From contig DBPU01000042.1 in the NCBI GenBank assembly GCA_002305615.1, positions 1 through 46,291 of the forward strand: a stretch of DNA of 46,291 nucleotides, read 5' to 3'. The position numbers and the translations under genes were made by a program. This DNA comes from Verrucomicrobia bacterium UBA1412. GTDB taxonomy: Bacteria; Verrucomicrobiota; Verrucomicrobiia; Limisphaerales; UBA1412. Under the pieces are notes generated by a model that saw only the letters and a program-made list of their open reading frames with translations, did not search any database and was not told where the DNA came from. The stretch's first letter is position 1; each line of letters opens with the position of its first letter. Shown piece after piece: positions 9,182 to 16,298 of the stretch.

Positions 9182-9631
9182 TCATGCGCGGCGTACTTTG
9201 TTAAACAAGGAGCGGAAAGAAGTATGTTCGGTTGTGGGCTCCTCACTCAGAAGTTTCTGAACTTTACGGCTGGAAATCAGCTTTCCACTTAAGCGGATTT
9301 CCACATCCTGATAGGTTAAATCACTCCGGAGAACCTGCACCCTCGAAAGGCGTTCCAGCCTTTTTTTCTCCCGTAAATCCCGTTGGTAGCTGATCGCACG
9401 CCAGGGATTCAGAACATAGTCCAACAATCGAACCAGTCCTGTCCGAGCCTCGGCTTGAGGCTTGCCGATCCTCACGGTAGCCCCGATCTGAGGTGCTGAA
9501 CCGACCGCAGCCCGCACAGGCTCAGCAACCTGACTTGCCTGTGAGGCGGGTACAAGAAGCTGCATTGCAGCGGTCCTATTGGATCCATTTGCTGGATGCA
9601 CCACTTCTTTTCGTAATTCTAGACTCTCCAT
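9182..9631 (-). CDS. Unknown protein encoded between mraZ and rsmH
   Basis: 149 residues from the ATG at 9631; an AAGGG sequence 6 bases upstream supports this start over a TTG at 9646. No transmembrane segment or signal peptide is visible. The first ~60 residues are Ala/Val/Pro-rich and look flexible; the second half (about 70-149) is strongly basic, with RDLREKKRLERLSR followed by a Thr/Tyr/Asp segment and a basic end (FNKVRRA). I recognise no family. The tight setting (20 bases after the mraZ stop, 3 bases before rsmH) makes it a real member of the dcw operon, possibly a cytoplasmic basic adaptor for the membrane or RNA. Confidence 0.75.
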   Translation of the reverse strand: MESLELRKEVVHPANGSNRTAAMQLLVPASQASQVAEPVRAAVGSAPQIGATVRIGKPQAEARTGLVRLLDYVLNPWRAISYQRDLREKKRLERLSRVQVLRSDLTYQDVEIRLSGKLISSRKVQKLLSEEPTTEHTSFRSLFNKVRRA

Positions 9632-9651
9632 TCCTTGCCCTTTCAACAGTT

Positions 9652-10194
9652 TTAAATCTGATTCTCTAGCTCTTGATCATCTTCCTTTTGGTTCTCGATT
9701 TCATCGGCATCAAACTTCTGTTTGCTCCAAATACTGAAACGATCCACCTCACCTCGAAGAACAACCGTCGTAGAATTTTGATCTGCGCCCGTCTTTTGTT
9801 CGATTCCGACCTTATCAGCCATCCACTTTGGAAGAGTGATTCGACCCGCGGAATCCATCGTCACCGGCTCAGAACGAGATCCCAGGAAACGACGCAAACG
9901 CTCCGCAGCCGGATCAAGCAACGGCAAGCCATCCACCTTTTGTGCATAAGCTTCGAATACTTCCGCCGGCATAGCGGTAATACATGCGCAGGAGTCGCCC
10001 CGAACTCGGGTCAGCGTCAGCATAAACTCAACCTCGATAGCCGCCATGCGGCGTCCCCCGTCCTGAATAACTGGGGGCCTCCACTTGGATGGCATCTGGA
10101 CACGTCTCTTGGAATCTATCTCGAATGGATAGGTTGCATAAAAACGCATCGGTTTGGTCTGCTGATCACTCACGGCCTCAAAATCGGAGACCAT
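9652..10194 (-). CDS. mraZ: Transcriptional regulator MraZ
   Basis: DNA-binding regulator that controls its own dcw operon. Two AbrB/SpoVT-like half-sites are visible: FEIDSKRRVQMPSKWR (about 24-39) and VTMDSAGRITLPKWM (about 111-125). The first lacks the usual Gly in DSKGR (here DSKRR). At 180 residues it is longer than the usual ~150, with an acidic tail (about 160-180). Start is uncertain: ATG 10194 has a GGTGA sequence 9 bases upstream, but ATG 10149 (MRFYATYPF) matches where the family normally begins, and a promoter-like TAGAAT overlaps the first ATG. First gene of the cluster, facing a regulatory region with MraZ-box-like repeats. Confidence 0.9.
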   Translation of the reverse strand: MVSDFEAVSDQQTKPMRFYATYPFEIDSKRRVQMPSKWRPPVIQDGGRRMAAIEVEFMLTLTRVRGDSCACITAMPAEVFEAYAQKVDGLPLLDPAAERLRRFLGSRSEPVTMDSAGRITLPKWMADKVGIEQKTGADQNSTTVVLRGEVDRFSIWSKQKFDADEIENQKEDDQELENQI

Positions 10195-10220
10195 TCTAAC
10201 ATCTCACCCCACTTTGTCAA
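10193..10220 (-). promoter_or_regulatory. Candidate sigma-70 promoter P2 of mraZ
   Basis: Minus strand TTGACA (10220-10215), 16-base spacer, TAGAAT (10198-10193). It is close to consensus. The -10 overlaps the first possible mraZ ATG (10194), so a transcript from here would start near 10186 and could only use the ATG at 10149. The -35 and spacer lie inside the MraZ-box-like repeats, as expected for an autoregulated promoter. Confidence 0.55.
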
Positions 10221-10256
10221 CACTTCGATAAACTTTTTCTACATTTTTCTACACTT
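10206..10256 (-). promoter_or_regulatory. Candidate MraZ operator, cluster B
   Basis: On the minus strand TGT/TGG cores in an AAGTG-like context start at 10253, 10243, 10222 and 10211, that is 10, 21 and 11 bases apart, so all lie on one face of the helix. Two units are near identical (TGTAGAAAAA twice). MraZ is known to bind short direct repeats with about 10-base period upstream of mraZ (TGGG-type in E. coli, AAAGTG-type in mollicutes). The repeats overlap promoter P2. Assignment to MraZ is inference. Confidence 0.5.
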
Positions 10257-10302
10257 AGCCACCCTTTTTTCTTAAAAATTCTTAAAACCTTTTTCAATAC
10301 CT

Positions 10303-10322
10303 CTATTCACAAGTTATTCACA
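10303..10322 (+). promoter_or_regulatory. Pair of DnaA-box-like 9-mers (pair 1)
   Basis: CTATTCACA (10303-10311) and TTATTCACA (10314-10322), starts 11 bases apart. The second fits the DnaA consensus TTATNCACA exactly; the first has one change. A second pair with the same internal spacing lies 119 bases away, and the two pairs form an imperfect direct repeat (20 of 23 bases). Confidence 0.4.
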
Positions 10323-10374
10323 GAACCATGAAAATAACCTGATATTTCGAATATAACACACTTGTTACAAGGAT

Positions 10375-10402
10375 ATTATAATGATTAATATTGAAGCTTC
10401 AA
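10375..10402 (-). promoter_or_regulatory. Candidate sigma-70 promoter P1 of mraZ
   Basis: Minus strand TTGAAG (10402-10397), 16-base spacer, TATAAT (10380-10375). The -35 lies in a perfect 12-base palindrome TTGAAGCTTCAA (10391-10402), which could be a separate operator. A transcript from here would have a leader of about 175 bases before the first mraZ ATG. Confidence 0.5.
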
Positions 10403-10421
10403 AAGCCTCTGTATGGACCCT

Positions 10422-10441
10422 CTTTTCACAAATCATTCACA
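10422..10441 (+). promoter_or_regulatory. Pair of DnaA-box-like 9-mers (pair 2)
   Basis: CTTTTCACA (10422-10430) and TCATTCACA (10433-10441), starts 11 bases apart, each with one or two changes from TTATNCACA. This is the second copy of the repeated unit at 10303-10322. Confidence 0.3.
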
Positions 10442-10498
10442 ACGATTTTTTTCGCACTTTTCAGGTCTTTTTTTGCCCCAAAAAAGTAAAAAATTTTT

Positions 10499-10530
10499 AC
10501 CCCACTTTTCACCACGCTTTGCTCCACTTT
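10499..10530 (-). promoter_or_regulatory. Candidate MraZ operator, cluster A
   Basis: Minus strand repeats AAAGTGGAGC, AAAGCGTGGTGA and AAAGTGGGGT follow each other with 10-12 base period. They are closer to published MraZ-box patterns than cluster B but lie about 100 bases upstream of promoter P1 and nearer to the divergent gene at 10653, so they could act on either direction. Confidence 0.45.
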
Positions 10531-10652
10531 CTTCATGTTTTCTTGGGCGATGAGCACATTGTCTCCCGGAGAACTTTTTCAAGACACGAAAATGGCTTTT
10601 GGTGTATCTTATAGACACGTAAAGCATCCTTGATGTTTTTGAGGAAACGAAG

Positions 10653-11936
10653 ATGAATCGAATCAATATAGCTCTCTGTTCGGCACTGGCGCTTTTAGTA
10701 GTTGTCGCGGTGGCACAGCATTTTCACGCACGACACACTGCGGATGCGTCCCTTCAGGCTCAAGAAGAACTTTTTAGTGAAGAACGAGCCAGATGGGAAG
10801 CAGAATTGGCACAAATGCGAGATCAACTGGCCTTGAGCTCTTCTTCCGATCCATCCGGATATCTTCAGGATGATCCCGAAGCACTCATTGAGATGCTTTA
10901 CACACTGGATATCGAAAGCGAACGCAAAAAACTCCGCAAGGCCATTTATTGTTTCCAGGCCCTGACAGAATCAAAGAAAAGCCCCATAGCAAGCATTCGC
11001 GACTACTATACCAGCGGTCATAATGTTATTCTGGCCTCATCCGGCAAAATTCGCTCTGCCTCCATCAATATCAGTGAAGGGGTTCCCGTTCCTCCTTCTA
11101 CGCGGCTGGGACTGGCGGATGTCCTGCGCGATATCGGCACCTCTGAGTCAATCGGTCTTTTGAGCCAAGTACTCCCGACTGCTCTCAGCGCATCAGAGGC
11201 AACCTATATTGCCAGGATACTTTTGAGCCTGGATCCGGAGCTTTTTCGAAACATTTCGATCACTACGGCCCGAAACATGTTGAACGACACTTCCCTGGCC
11301 CGGGATGATAAGCGGGAGCTCCTGAGCCTCCTCATTGAATTGCACGATACTGAAATGGCACAGGTTCTGGCCAATCAGCTGATGGCAGATGGCAAGATGG
11401 ATCGCGATATCCTGGATTTTCTCCAAAAAACACTGGGTGAGGATGCCATGCCGCTAATCCACAGTATTTTTGGGAATCCTGAACTGACGATGGCCGACCG
11501 GGCAGACCTCATCCGGGTAGCCATGAACTATGTTGGCTCCAATGAACAGGCTACGGATATTTTTTCCAGATCCATACATTCCGAAGTGGTAGGCACACCT
11601 ATTCGCGCTATGTTGGTCCTGGGTCTTACGGGAATGAACGAGAGAGGCGGTCCTCCTCCTGATCTTCCCCCGGACGTAGCTCAAAGCAGACTCACTCTCC
11701 TCAATTCCCTGGAACAGGAATACGGTCAAACACGAGGTATGGCGAGTGCGTTCAGCACTGCGAGGGAACAACTGGAATACTCCTTGAACCCCGGTGCCTA
11801 TGCGGAGCGTCCCACCGTGGACCAGGCTAAGATAGCTCAGGATATCATGTTCAGCCTTTTTACGGGTAACGGAGGGGGCAAAGACGGAATGGGCGGACTC
11901 AGCGGCCTTATAGGAAACATGAGGAGACAGCCTTAA
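10653..11936 (+). CDS. Unknown membrane-anchored helical protein
   Basis: 427 residues; the only plus-strand gene in the window. GAGG 8 bases before the ATG decides the start. Layout: signal anchor or uncleaved signal (about 5-22), a charged coiled-coil-like stretch (about 30-65, rich in Glu, Ala, Gln), then a long, mainly helical region with repeated Leu-rich helices (about 75-330) that could be HEAT/TPR-like scaffolding, and a Gly-rich end (GGGKDGMGGLSG). No catalytic motif recognised. It would sit in the periplasm or face it from the inner membrane. It is divergent from mraZ and shares its control region, hinting at cell-envelope work; this is inference only. Confidence 0.8.
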   Translation: MNRINIALCSALALLVVVAVAQHFHARHTADASLQAQEELFSEERARWEAELAQMRDQLALSSSSDPSGYLQDDPEALIEMLYTLDIESERKKLRKAIYCFQALTESKKSPIASIRDYYTSGHNVILASSGKIRSASINISEGVPVPPSTRLGLADVLRDIGTSESIGLLSQVLPTALSASEATYIARILLSLDPELFRNISITTARNMLNDTSLARDDKRELLSLLIELHDTEMAQVLANQLMADGKMDRDILDFLQKTLGEDAMPLIHSIFGNPELTMADRADLIRVAMNYVGSNEQATDIFSRSIHSEVVGTPIRAMLVLGLTGMNERGGPPPDLPPDVAQSRLTLLNSLEQEYGQTRGMASAFSTAREQLEYSLNPGAYAERPTVDQAKIAQDIMFSLFTGNGGGKDGMGGLSGLIGNMRRQP

Positions 11937-11993
11937 TAAACTTAACCCTACACGAACCCTTAAGGGCAGATTGAGATGTCTGGGAAAGGGGAA

Positions 11994-12039
11994 AAAAAGT
12001 GCAGGCTTCTGCAAAGTGAAACGGCAGCCTGCACTTTTT
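11994..12039. terminator. Bidirectional intrinsic terminator
   Basis: A 14-base perfect stem (11994-12007 with 12026-12039; AAAAAGTGCAGGCT and its complement) with an 18-base loop. The A/T ends of the stem give a T-run in both directions. It lies between the convergent genes ending at 11936 (+) and 12042 (-), serving both. Confidence 0.9.
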
Positions 12040-12041
12040 GT

Positions 12042-12977
12042 TTAAATTTTCTCCGCAATAAGGCTCAGGCGCCGAACCTGTAAACTGACATCCAGAAGCC
12101 CGGGTACCTCCCACCCCATATTCATCCCCGTGAGATGCATGTCTTCCAAGCTTTTGGTTTTCTTCATAAACCCTTTTGCACGGGCAATGGAGTAAGCCTT
12201 GATCATTTCCGGGAGCAGATCGGCTTCCAAAGTAATCCATTTGCCGTCATGCGCGGAATCTGCACACAAATCCTCGTGCGCTAAGGTACAAATAAACATG
12301 CCTGAACCGGCAAAATCCAGCGCCTCATAACGCTCGGTCTTACGCTTCCGATTGTCATAAACCGGAATTCCAAACCAGATCATCTCTCCATAACCTTCAG
12401 ATTGCTTATTTCGATCCTGAAGATAAAAGAAAGCCTGATACTGAGCGGCATGTTTTCCATCGTCAAAAAGTTCCGGCTTATGGAGAACCGAATGAAGGAG
12501 CTTGGCTTCCAGATGGAAGTTTAAAGCTTTCAAATCCACCAATCGCGGCAAGGACTCTATTTCCTGCTCTACGAGTAAGTGAACCCACATCTCATCTCCT
12601 TTTCTGGGCACTCCTTTATATTCCTCATTGCCATTCACGGCCAGAGTTAAATCGGTTTTTGAACCGCTGCGAGCCACGGAAATGGACTTGCAGGGATTTG
12701 ATAGAGTAGAGCTCTGATTGAGAGGTACTACTTTTTCGCGGGTCCCCCATTGTGCGATTGCCCAAACCGGTTTCTCTTCCGAAAATGGCTGCCAGAGTCC
12801 ATAATCCTGAACTCTCAGCTCCGGATCTATGAGATGAAAACCCTTTTTAAAACGCGAGTCTCTGATGAGCTCTTCACCCACAAGTCCACTCTTATCGGCT
12901 TGACTGCTGACACAGCCCGGCAGGAGCAGACCCGCGGCACCCAAACTCATATTTTTCAGAAATGCTCTTCTATCCAT
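12042..12977 (-). CDS. Unknown Tat-exported lipoprotein
   Basis: 311 residues. The N-terminus is a twin-arginine signal (DRRAFLKNM, residues 2-10) with a short hydrophobic core ending in the lipobox LLPGC (Cys22), so the mature protein should be folded in the cytoplasm, exported by Tat and lipid-anchored. The mature part is rich in beta-type and aromatic segments (WVHLLVEQE, WFGIPVYDNR, GKWITLEADLLPEM) and ends in DVSLQVRRLSLIAEKI; I do not recognise a domain, though a carbohydrate-active beta-sandwich is possible. It is the last gene of tatA-tatC-hisD-this gene, 7 bases after hisD, and is followed by a terminator. Confidence 0.8.
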   Translation of the reverse strand: MDRRAFLKNMSLGAAGLLLPGCVSSQADKSGLVGEELIRDSRFKKGFHLIDPELRVQDYGLWQPFSEEKPVWAIAQWGTREKVVPLNQSSTLSNPCKSISVARSGSKTDLTLAVNGNEEYKGVPRKGDEMWVHLLVEQEIESLPRLVDLKALNFHLEAKLLHSVLHKPELFDDGKHAAQYQAFFYLQDRNKQSEGYGEMIWFGIPVYDNRKRKTERYEALDFAGSGMFICTLAHEDLCADSAHDGKWITLEADLLPEMIKAYSIARAKGFMKKTKSLEDMHLTGMNMGWEVPGLLDVSLQVRRLSLIAEKI

Positions 12978-12984
12978 AGAGAAA

Positions 12985-14286
12985 TTAATCCTCCAACCTC
13001 AGTTCCGCAGATCGTCCGTGGGCAGTAAGTCCCTCCATACTGGCGAATTTTTTCACTGCCGGCAGAGTTTTTTTCAAATTCTCTTTCGTGTATTCCACCA
13101 GACTTGTTCTGCGCTGGAATTGATCCACCGTAAGCCCGGCAAACGATACGCCCGCTCCGCCCGTAGGCAGCTCATGGCTCGGCCCGGCAACATAATCGCC
13201 CAGGACCGCCGGAGAGTAACTCCCCAGCATCAAAGCGCCCGCCGTATGTATTCCTTCGGCAACGCTCCCGGGCTCTTTTGTCATCACTTCACAGTGCTCG
13301 GGTGCCAGAAGGTTTGCCAGTTCCACTGCATGCTGAATATTTTTCGCCAAGATTAAAGCAGTCCCCTTTTCCAGGACTTCGGAAAGAAGCTCTTTGCGAT
13401 CGGCTCGCTCCAGTTGTCGAGTGATTTCCTTCTCAACCTTTTCCAATATTTTGTCGGAAGTACTCACCAGCCAGACCCTCTCTTTGCCCGAACCGTGCTC
13501 GGCTTGAGCCAATATATCTGCAGCGATAAAAGCAGGGTTAGCGCTTGAATCAGCGATCACCAGCACCTCGCTGGGCCCCGGAAGCAGATCCACGGCAACA
13601 TGCCCGAAAAGCATCCGTTTAGCGGCAACCACATAAGCATTGCCCGGCCCGAATATTTTCTGCACTTTGCCGATTGTGGGGGTGCCATAAGCCATGGCTG
13701 CAATCGCCTGAGCTCCACCTACACGGTAAACCTCAGTAGCCCCGGCAAGAACCGCCGCATAGAGCAGCTCAGGCTGAAGAGAGCCATCCTTGCCGCAAGG
13801 GCTGCAAACGACGATCTCCTTGCATCCGGCTACCTTCGCCAAACTAATGGTCATCAAAGCTGAGCTGGCGAGCGGTGCCTTCCCCGCGGGAACGTAAATT
13901 CCGACCCGCTTGAAAGGATCATACTTCTCACCCACCAGAGCACCGTGCGAATTTTTCGACTTCCAGTTCTTCCGAAGAGATTTCTTTGCAAAAGAGGTAA
14001 TGTTTTTCAGAGCCTCTTTGAGAGCACTGTCCACTCCTGGTTGAATCACTGTCTTGAGTGCCGCTGCGACCTCTTCTTCAACAGTCACCTTAAGATGAGT
14101 GGCATCCAGCTGCACTTTGTCAAATTGAGCAGCGAAATCGACCAGGGCTTGATCACCATGGAGCCGCACCTGCTCTACGATATTGAGAACTCGCTTCTCA
14201 ATTTCCGAATCGAATAAACTCGATGTCGCCAGCACAGCGCTGAACTTCGCTTCGAAGTCCGCATCGGTATATTTTATGACTTTCAT
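12985..14286 (-). CDS. hisD: Histidinol dehydrogenase HisD
   Basis: NAD-dependent oxidation of L-histidinol to L-histidine, the last two steps of histidine synthesis, in the cytoplasm. From ATG 14286 it is 433 residues, the usual length. Seen: GIYVPAGKAPLASSALM (129-145), the HisD signature GPSEVLVIADSSANP (237-251), zinc-site residues Q261 and H264 in QAEHGSG, LGDYVAGPSHELPTGG, and the C-terminal AHGRSAE with the last zinc histidine. The frame is open 13 codons further upstream, but that stretch overlaps tatC; the chosen ATG lies 1 base after the tatC stop. No other his genes are nearby, so it is separated from the pathway and co-transcribed with tatAC. Confidence 0.95.
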   Translation of the reverse strand: MKVIKYTDADFEAKFSAVLATSSLFDSEIEKRVLNIVEQVRLHGDQALVDFAAQFDKVQLDATHLKVTVEEEVAAALKTVIQPGVDSALKEALKNITSFAKKSLRKNWKSKNSHGALVGEKYDPFKRVGIYVPAGKAPLASSALMTISLAKVAGCKEIVVCSPCGKDGSLQPELLYAAVLAGATEVYRVGGAQAIAAMAYGTPTIGKVQKIFGPGNAYVVAAKRMLFGHVAVDLLPGPSEVLVIADSSANPAFIAADILAQAEHGSGKERVWLVSTSDKILEKVEKEITRQLERADRKELLSEVLEKGTALILAKNIQHAVELANLLAPEHCEVMTKEPGSVAEGIHTAGALMLGSYSPAVLGDYVAGPSHELPTGGAGVSFAGLTVDQFQRRTSLVEYTKENLKKTLPAVKKFASMEGLTAHGRSAELRLED

Positions 14287-14287
14287 T

Positions 14288-15766
14288 TTACAAGGGAATG
14301 TCCGGGTTTCTATCTGAATCCGCAAACTGATCAGATTTTTTCTTCTGATGTTCTTCTTCGGTTATTTCCTCTTCTGATGATTCAGCTTCAGGGCTCTCCG
14401 CTTCAGATTCCGCTGAACGCTTTGAGTTTTCCAGTGCTTCCAGGTAAGGCTGATAGCCGGCATCCGGCAGAGGCGGAACATAATGCGGCTCCGGCTCTCC
14501 TTCAGGGACAAACTCTTCCTGCTCCACTTGAGGCACATCGGTCTTTTGAGCAGATTCCTCATCCCGTGAGGATATTTCACCCTGAACCTCCTCAGAGGTT
14601 TCAGTTTTTTCGGACTCTGTTTCTAGAACTTCCGTCACCGGTGCTACAGCTTCCACACCTTCTGCCTTGCGCTTCTCTGCTTCCGCGGCTTCGGCCGCTA
14701 CCTGCTCATTTCGGCGCTTGCGCTGGGCTTCCCGTTCAGCTTCTTCAGCAGCTTCCTGAGCCGCTGCCAGCTTCTTGTCTTTACGCTCCCACCACCAGGC
14801 GATCAGAGCCGTCAGCTCAAAAAGTCCATAAAGCGGAATCGTCATCGCAATCTGCGTCACCGCATCCGGAGGCGTCAGCACAGTTGCGAGCAGCAAGATC
14901 ACCACGAAGACAATCTTCCTGTTCTTCGCCAGTGTGCTATAACTGATGAAACCCAGTTTTACAAAGAGAAGCAAAAAGACCGGCAGTTCAAAACCGATCC
15001 CCATAGCCAGCATAAATTTGGTAACGAAACCAATATAGGTATCCGCCGTCCATTGAAAAGCTCCAAAGCCCATCTGATTGGAAAACCAAACGGCCGCCCT
15101 TAGCGCAACAGGGAGCATGATGAAGTAGCAAAGACAGACACCCAGGGCGAAGAGCCCAATACTGAAAACAAAGGCCTTTCTCACATAGCGCAACTCATTG
15201 ACCTTCAAAGCGGGCAAGATGAACTGCGCGATAAAAAAGAGAATGAACGGCGCTGAAAAAACAAGCCCCCCATAAAAGGCGACTTGCAGCGCAACCATAA
15301 ACCCCGAGACGGGGCTCAAATTGAGCAGCTCGACAGGGGCTTTCCTTGGAAAAGCTGCTTCATTGGTATTTATAGTAAAGCCCAAATAGTTATTTGTACC
15401 ATGTACAATAGGCTTTAAATCTATGACAAAACTTTGATTGGAATTGACGTTGAACGCCGTCTCCAGACCCTTGAGATACTCCTCCCCCGGCTTAAATAAA
15501 CCGACGGAGTTGGTACCAATTTTTACTGCAATAGAGACATCTTCACCCCCGTAGAGCGAACTCAGCTTGGCGGATTGCTCCAGGGGATATTTTAAGACAC
15601 CTATCAGGAAAGGCGCGCCAAAGAGGCACACCAGAAGTGCGACGAACAGAGCCGTTACGCTCTTCAAGAGCACCCAGCGTAAATCCTCCAAGTGCTCCAG
15701 AAAACCTTTTATCGGCCCACCCTCGTCCTCCGAATCCAATATCGGATCTTCAGGCTCGGTAGCCAT
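14288..15766 (-). CDS. tatC: Sec-independent protein translocase TatC, with long insert and tail
   Basis: Membrane receptor for twin-arginine signals; with TatA it moves folded proteins across the inner membrane. Core motifs: FLEHLEDLRW (22-31) before helix 1, and TVLTPPDAVTQIAMTIPLYG (295-314) near the end of the core. The first periplasmic loop (about 60-150) is some 70 residues longer than in E. coli TatC. After the last helix (about residue 327) there is a ~165-residue tail, first Ala/Glu/Arg/Lys-rich helix (about 330-370) and then Ser/Glu-rich disordered sequence. Total 492 residues against the usual ~250. The gene is 32 bases after tatA and 1 base before hisD. Confidence 0.94.
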   Translation of the reverse strand: MATEPEDPILDSEDEGGPIKGFLEHLEDLRWVLLKSVTALFVALLVCLFGAPFLIGVLKYPLEQSAKLSSLYGGEDVSIAVKIGTNSVGLFKPGEEYLKGLETAFNVNSNQSFVIDLKPIVHGTNNYLGFTINTNEAAFPRKAPVELLNLSPVSGFMVALQVAFYGGLVFSAPFILFFIAQFILPALKVNELRYVRKAFVFSIGLFALGVCLCYFIMLPVALRAAVWFSNQMGFGAFQWTADTYIGFVTKFMLAMGIGFELPVFLLLFVKLGFISYSTLAKNRKIVFVVILLLATVLTPPDAVTQIAMTIPLYGLFELTALIAWWWERKDKKLAAAQEAAEEAEREAQRKRRNEQVAAEAAEAEKRKAEGVEAVAPVTEVLETESEKTETSEEVQGEISSRDEESAQKTDVPQVEQEEFVPEGEPEPHYVPPLPDAGYQPYLEALENSKRSAESEAESPEAESSEEEITEEEHQKKKSDQFADSDRNPDIPL

Positions 15767-15798
15767 ATTCTTCTACAAATTGATTTTGGGAAGAAATG

Positions 15799-16074
15799 TT
15801 AAGCCTTGGGGGAGGCGTCGTCCTTCGACTCATCCGTCGAAGCCGTCTTTTGAGGTGATGCCTTTGAACCAGAGTTCGTCTTCACGGGTTCATCCATCGC
15901 ATGCTGAATCTCATCGTTGATGTTGGTGGTGGCCTTTTTGAACTCTTTAATTCCGGTACCCAAACCTTTCGCCAACTCAGGTATTTTCTTTGCTCCGAAG
16001 AGAAGCAGCACCACTACCAGAATGACAATCAGTTCGGTTCCACCGGGCATCCCAAACGCTAAAAAACTGTTCAT
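15799..16074 (-). CDS. tatA: Sec-independent protein translocase TatA
   Basis: Pore-forming component of the Tat pathway. 91 residues: short N-terminus, one transmembrane helix with GGTELIVILVVVLLLFG (11-27), the hinge Phe-Gly, then the amphipathic helix with KKIPELAKGLGTGIKEFKKA (29-48), and a polar Ser/Lys/Asp tail. This is a TatA/E-type rather than TatB-type sequence (Glu in the N-terminal GGTEL, short length). First gene of the operon; no Shine-Dalgarno sequence is evident before the ATG. Confidence 0.94.
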   Translation of the reverse strand: MNSFLAFGMPGGTELIVILVVVLLLFGAKKIPELAKGLGTGIKEFKKATTNINDEIQHAMDEPVKTNSGSKASPQKTASTDESKDDASPKA

Positions 16075-16211
16075 ATTTTACTACTACTATCTGTTTTTAA
16101 GTTAATTATTTAGATACATTATACACTGCCAAGGCGAGACCAATGCACCCGTTTCCTACCACCACCGCTTAAACAGCATGTATTAGCGAAATAAACCGCC
16201 ACAGCAGGATT

Positions 16212-16239
16212 ATTATATATCCAAAGAGCTTTTTGTCCA
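16212..16239 (-). promoter_or_regulatory. Candidate promoter of tatA-tatC-hisD-lipoprotein operon
   Basis: Minus strand TGGACA (16239-16234), 16-base spacer, TATAAT (16217-16212). The leader to tatA would be about 130 bases. A further TATAAT at 16123-16118 could give a shorter leader. Confidence 0.5.
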
Positions 16240-16274
16240 GCCCCTTTCCTCCCGCTCTCAATAAACTGAATCGC

Positions 16275-16298
16275 CCTCCGGGATAAACTTCCCAGAGG
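16275..16298 (-). terminator. Hairpin after the GH127 gene (weak terminator)
   Basis: A 9-base stem (16275-16283 with 16290-16298, one G-T pair) with a 6-base loop, 49 bases after the GH127 stop. No T-run follows on the minus strand, so it may need a factor or only stabilise the mRNA end. Confidence 0.35.

Larger units (their letters stand above)
10195..10652. other. AT-rich divergent intergenic region (458 bases)
   Basis: Separates mraZ (minus) from the plus-strand gene at 10653. Strongly AT-rich with many T- and A-runs. Contents seen: promoters P1 and P2, MraZ-box-like clusters A and B, two DnaA-box-like pairs, and an A/T inverted stretch around 10481-10499. No convincing coding sequence on either strand. 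For the plus-strand gene I see a good ribosome binding site (GAGG at 10641) but no clear -35/-10 pair. Confidence 0.7.

Noticed and set aside
9673..10275. 200-codon open frame on the plus strand opposite mraZ
   Set aside because: mraZ on the other strand has both AbrB-like motifs; the opposite frame is a shadow.
10381..10666. Overlapping 77-codon frames on both strands of the mraZ upstream region
   Set aside because: Phe/Lys/Arg-rich products of AT-rich DNA that cover promoter and repeat elements; no coding evidence.
14377..14946. 189-codon plus-strand frame rich in Pro, Leu and Gln
   Set aside because: Antisense to the low-complexity tail and last helices of TatC; composition is the mirror of the Glu/Ala-rich tail.
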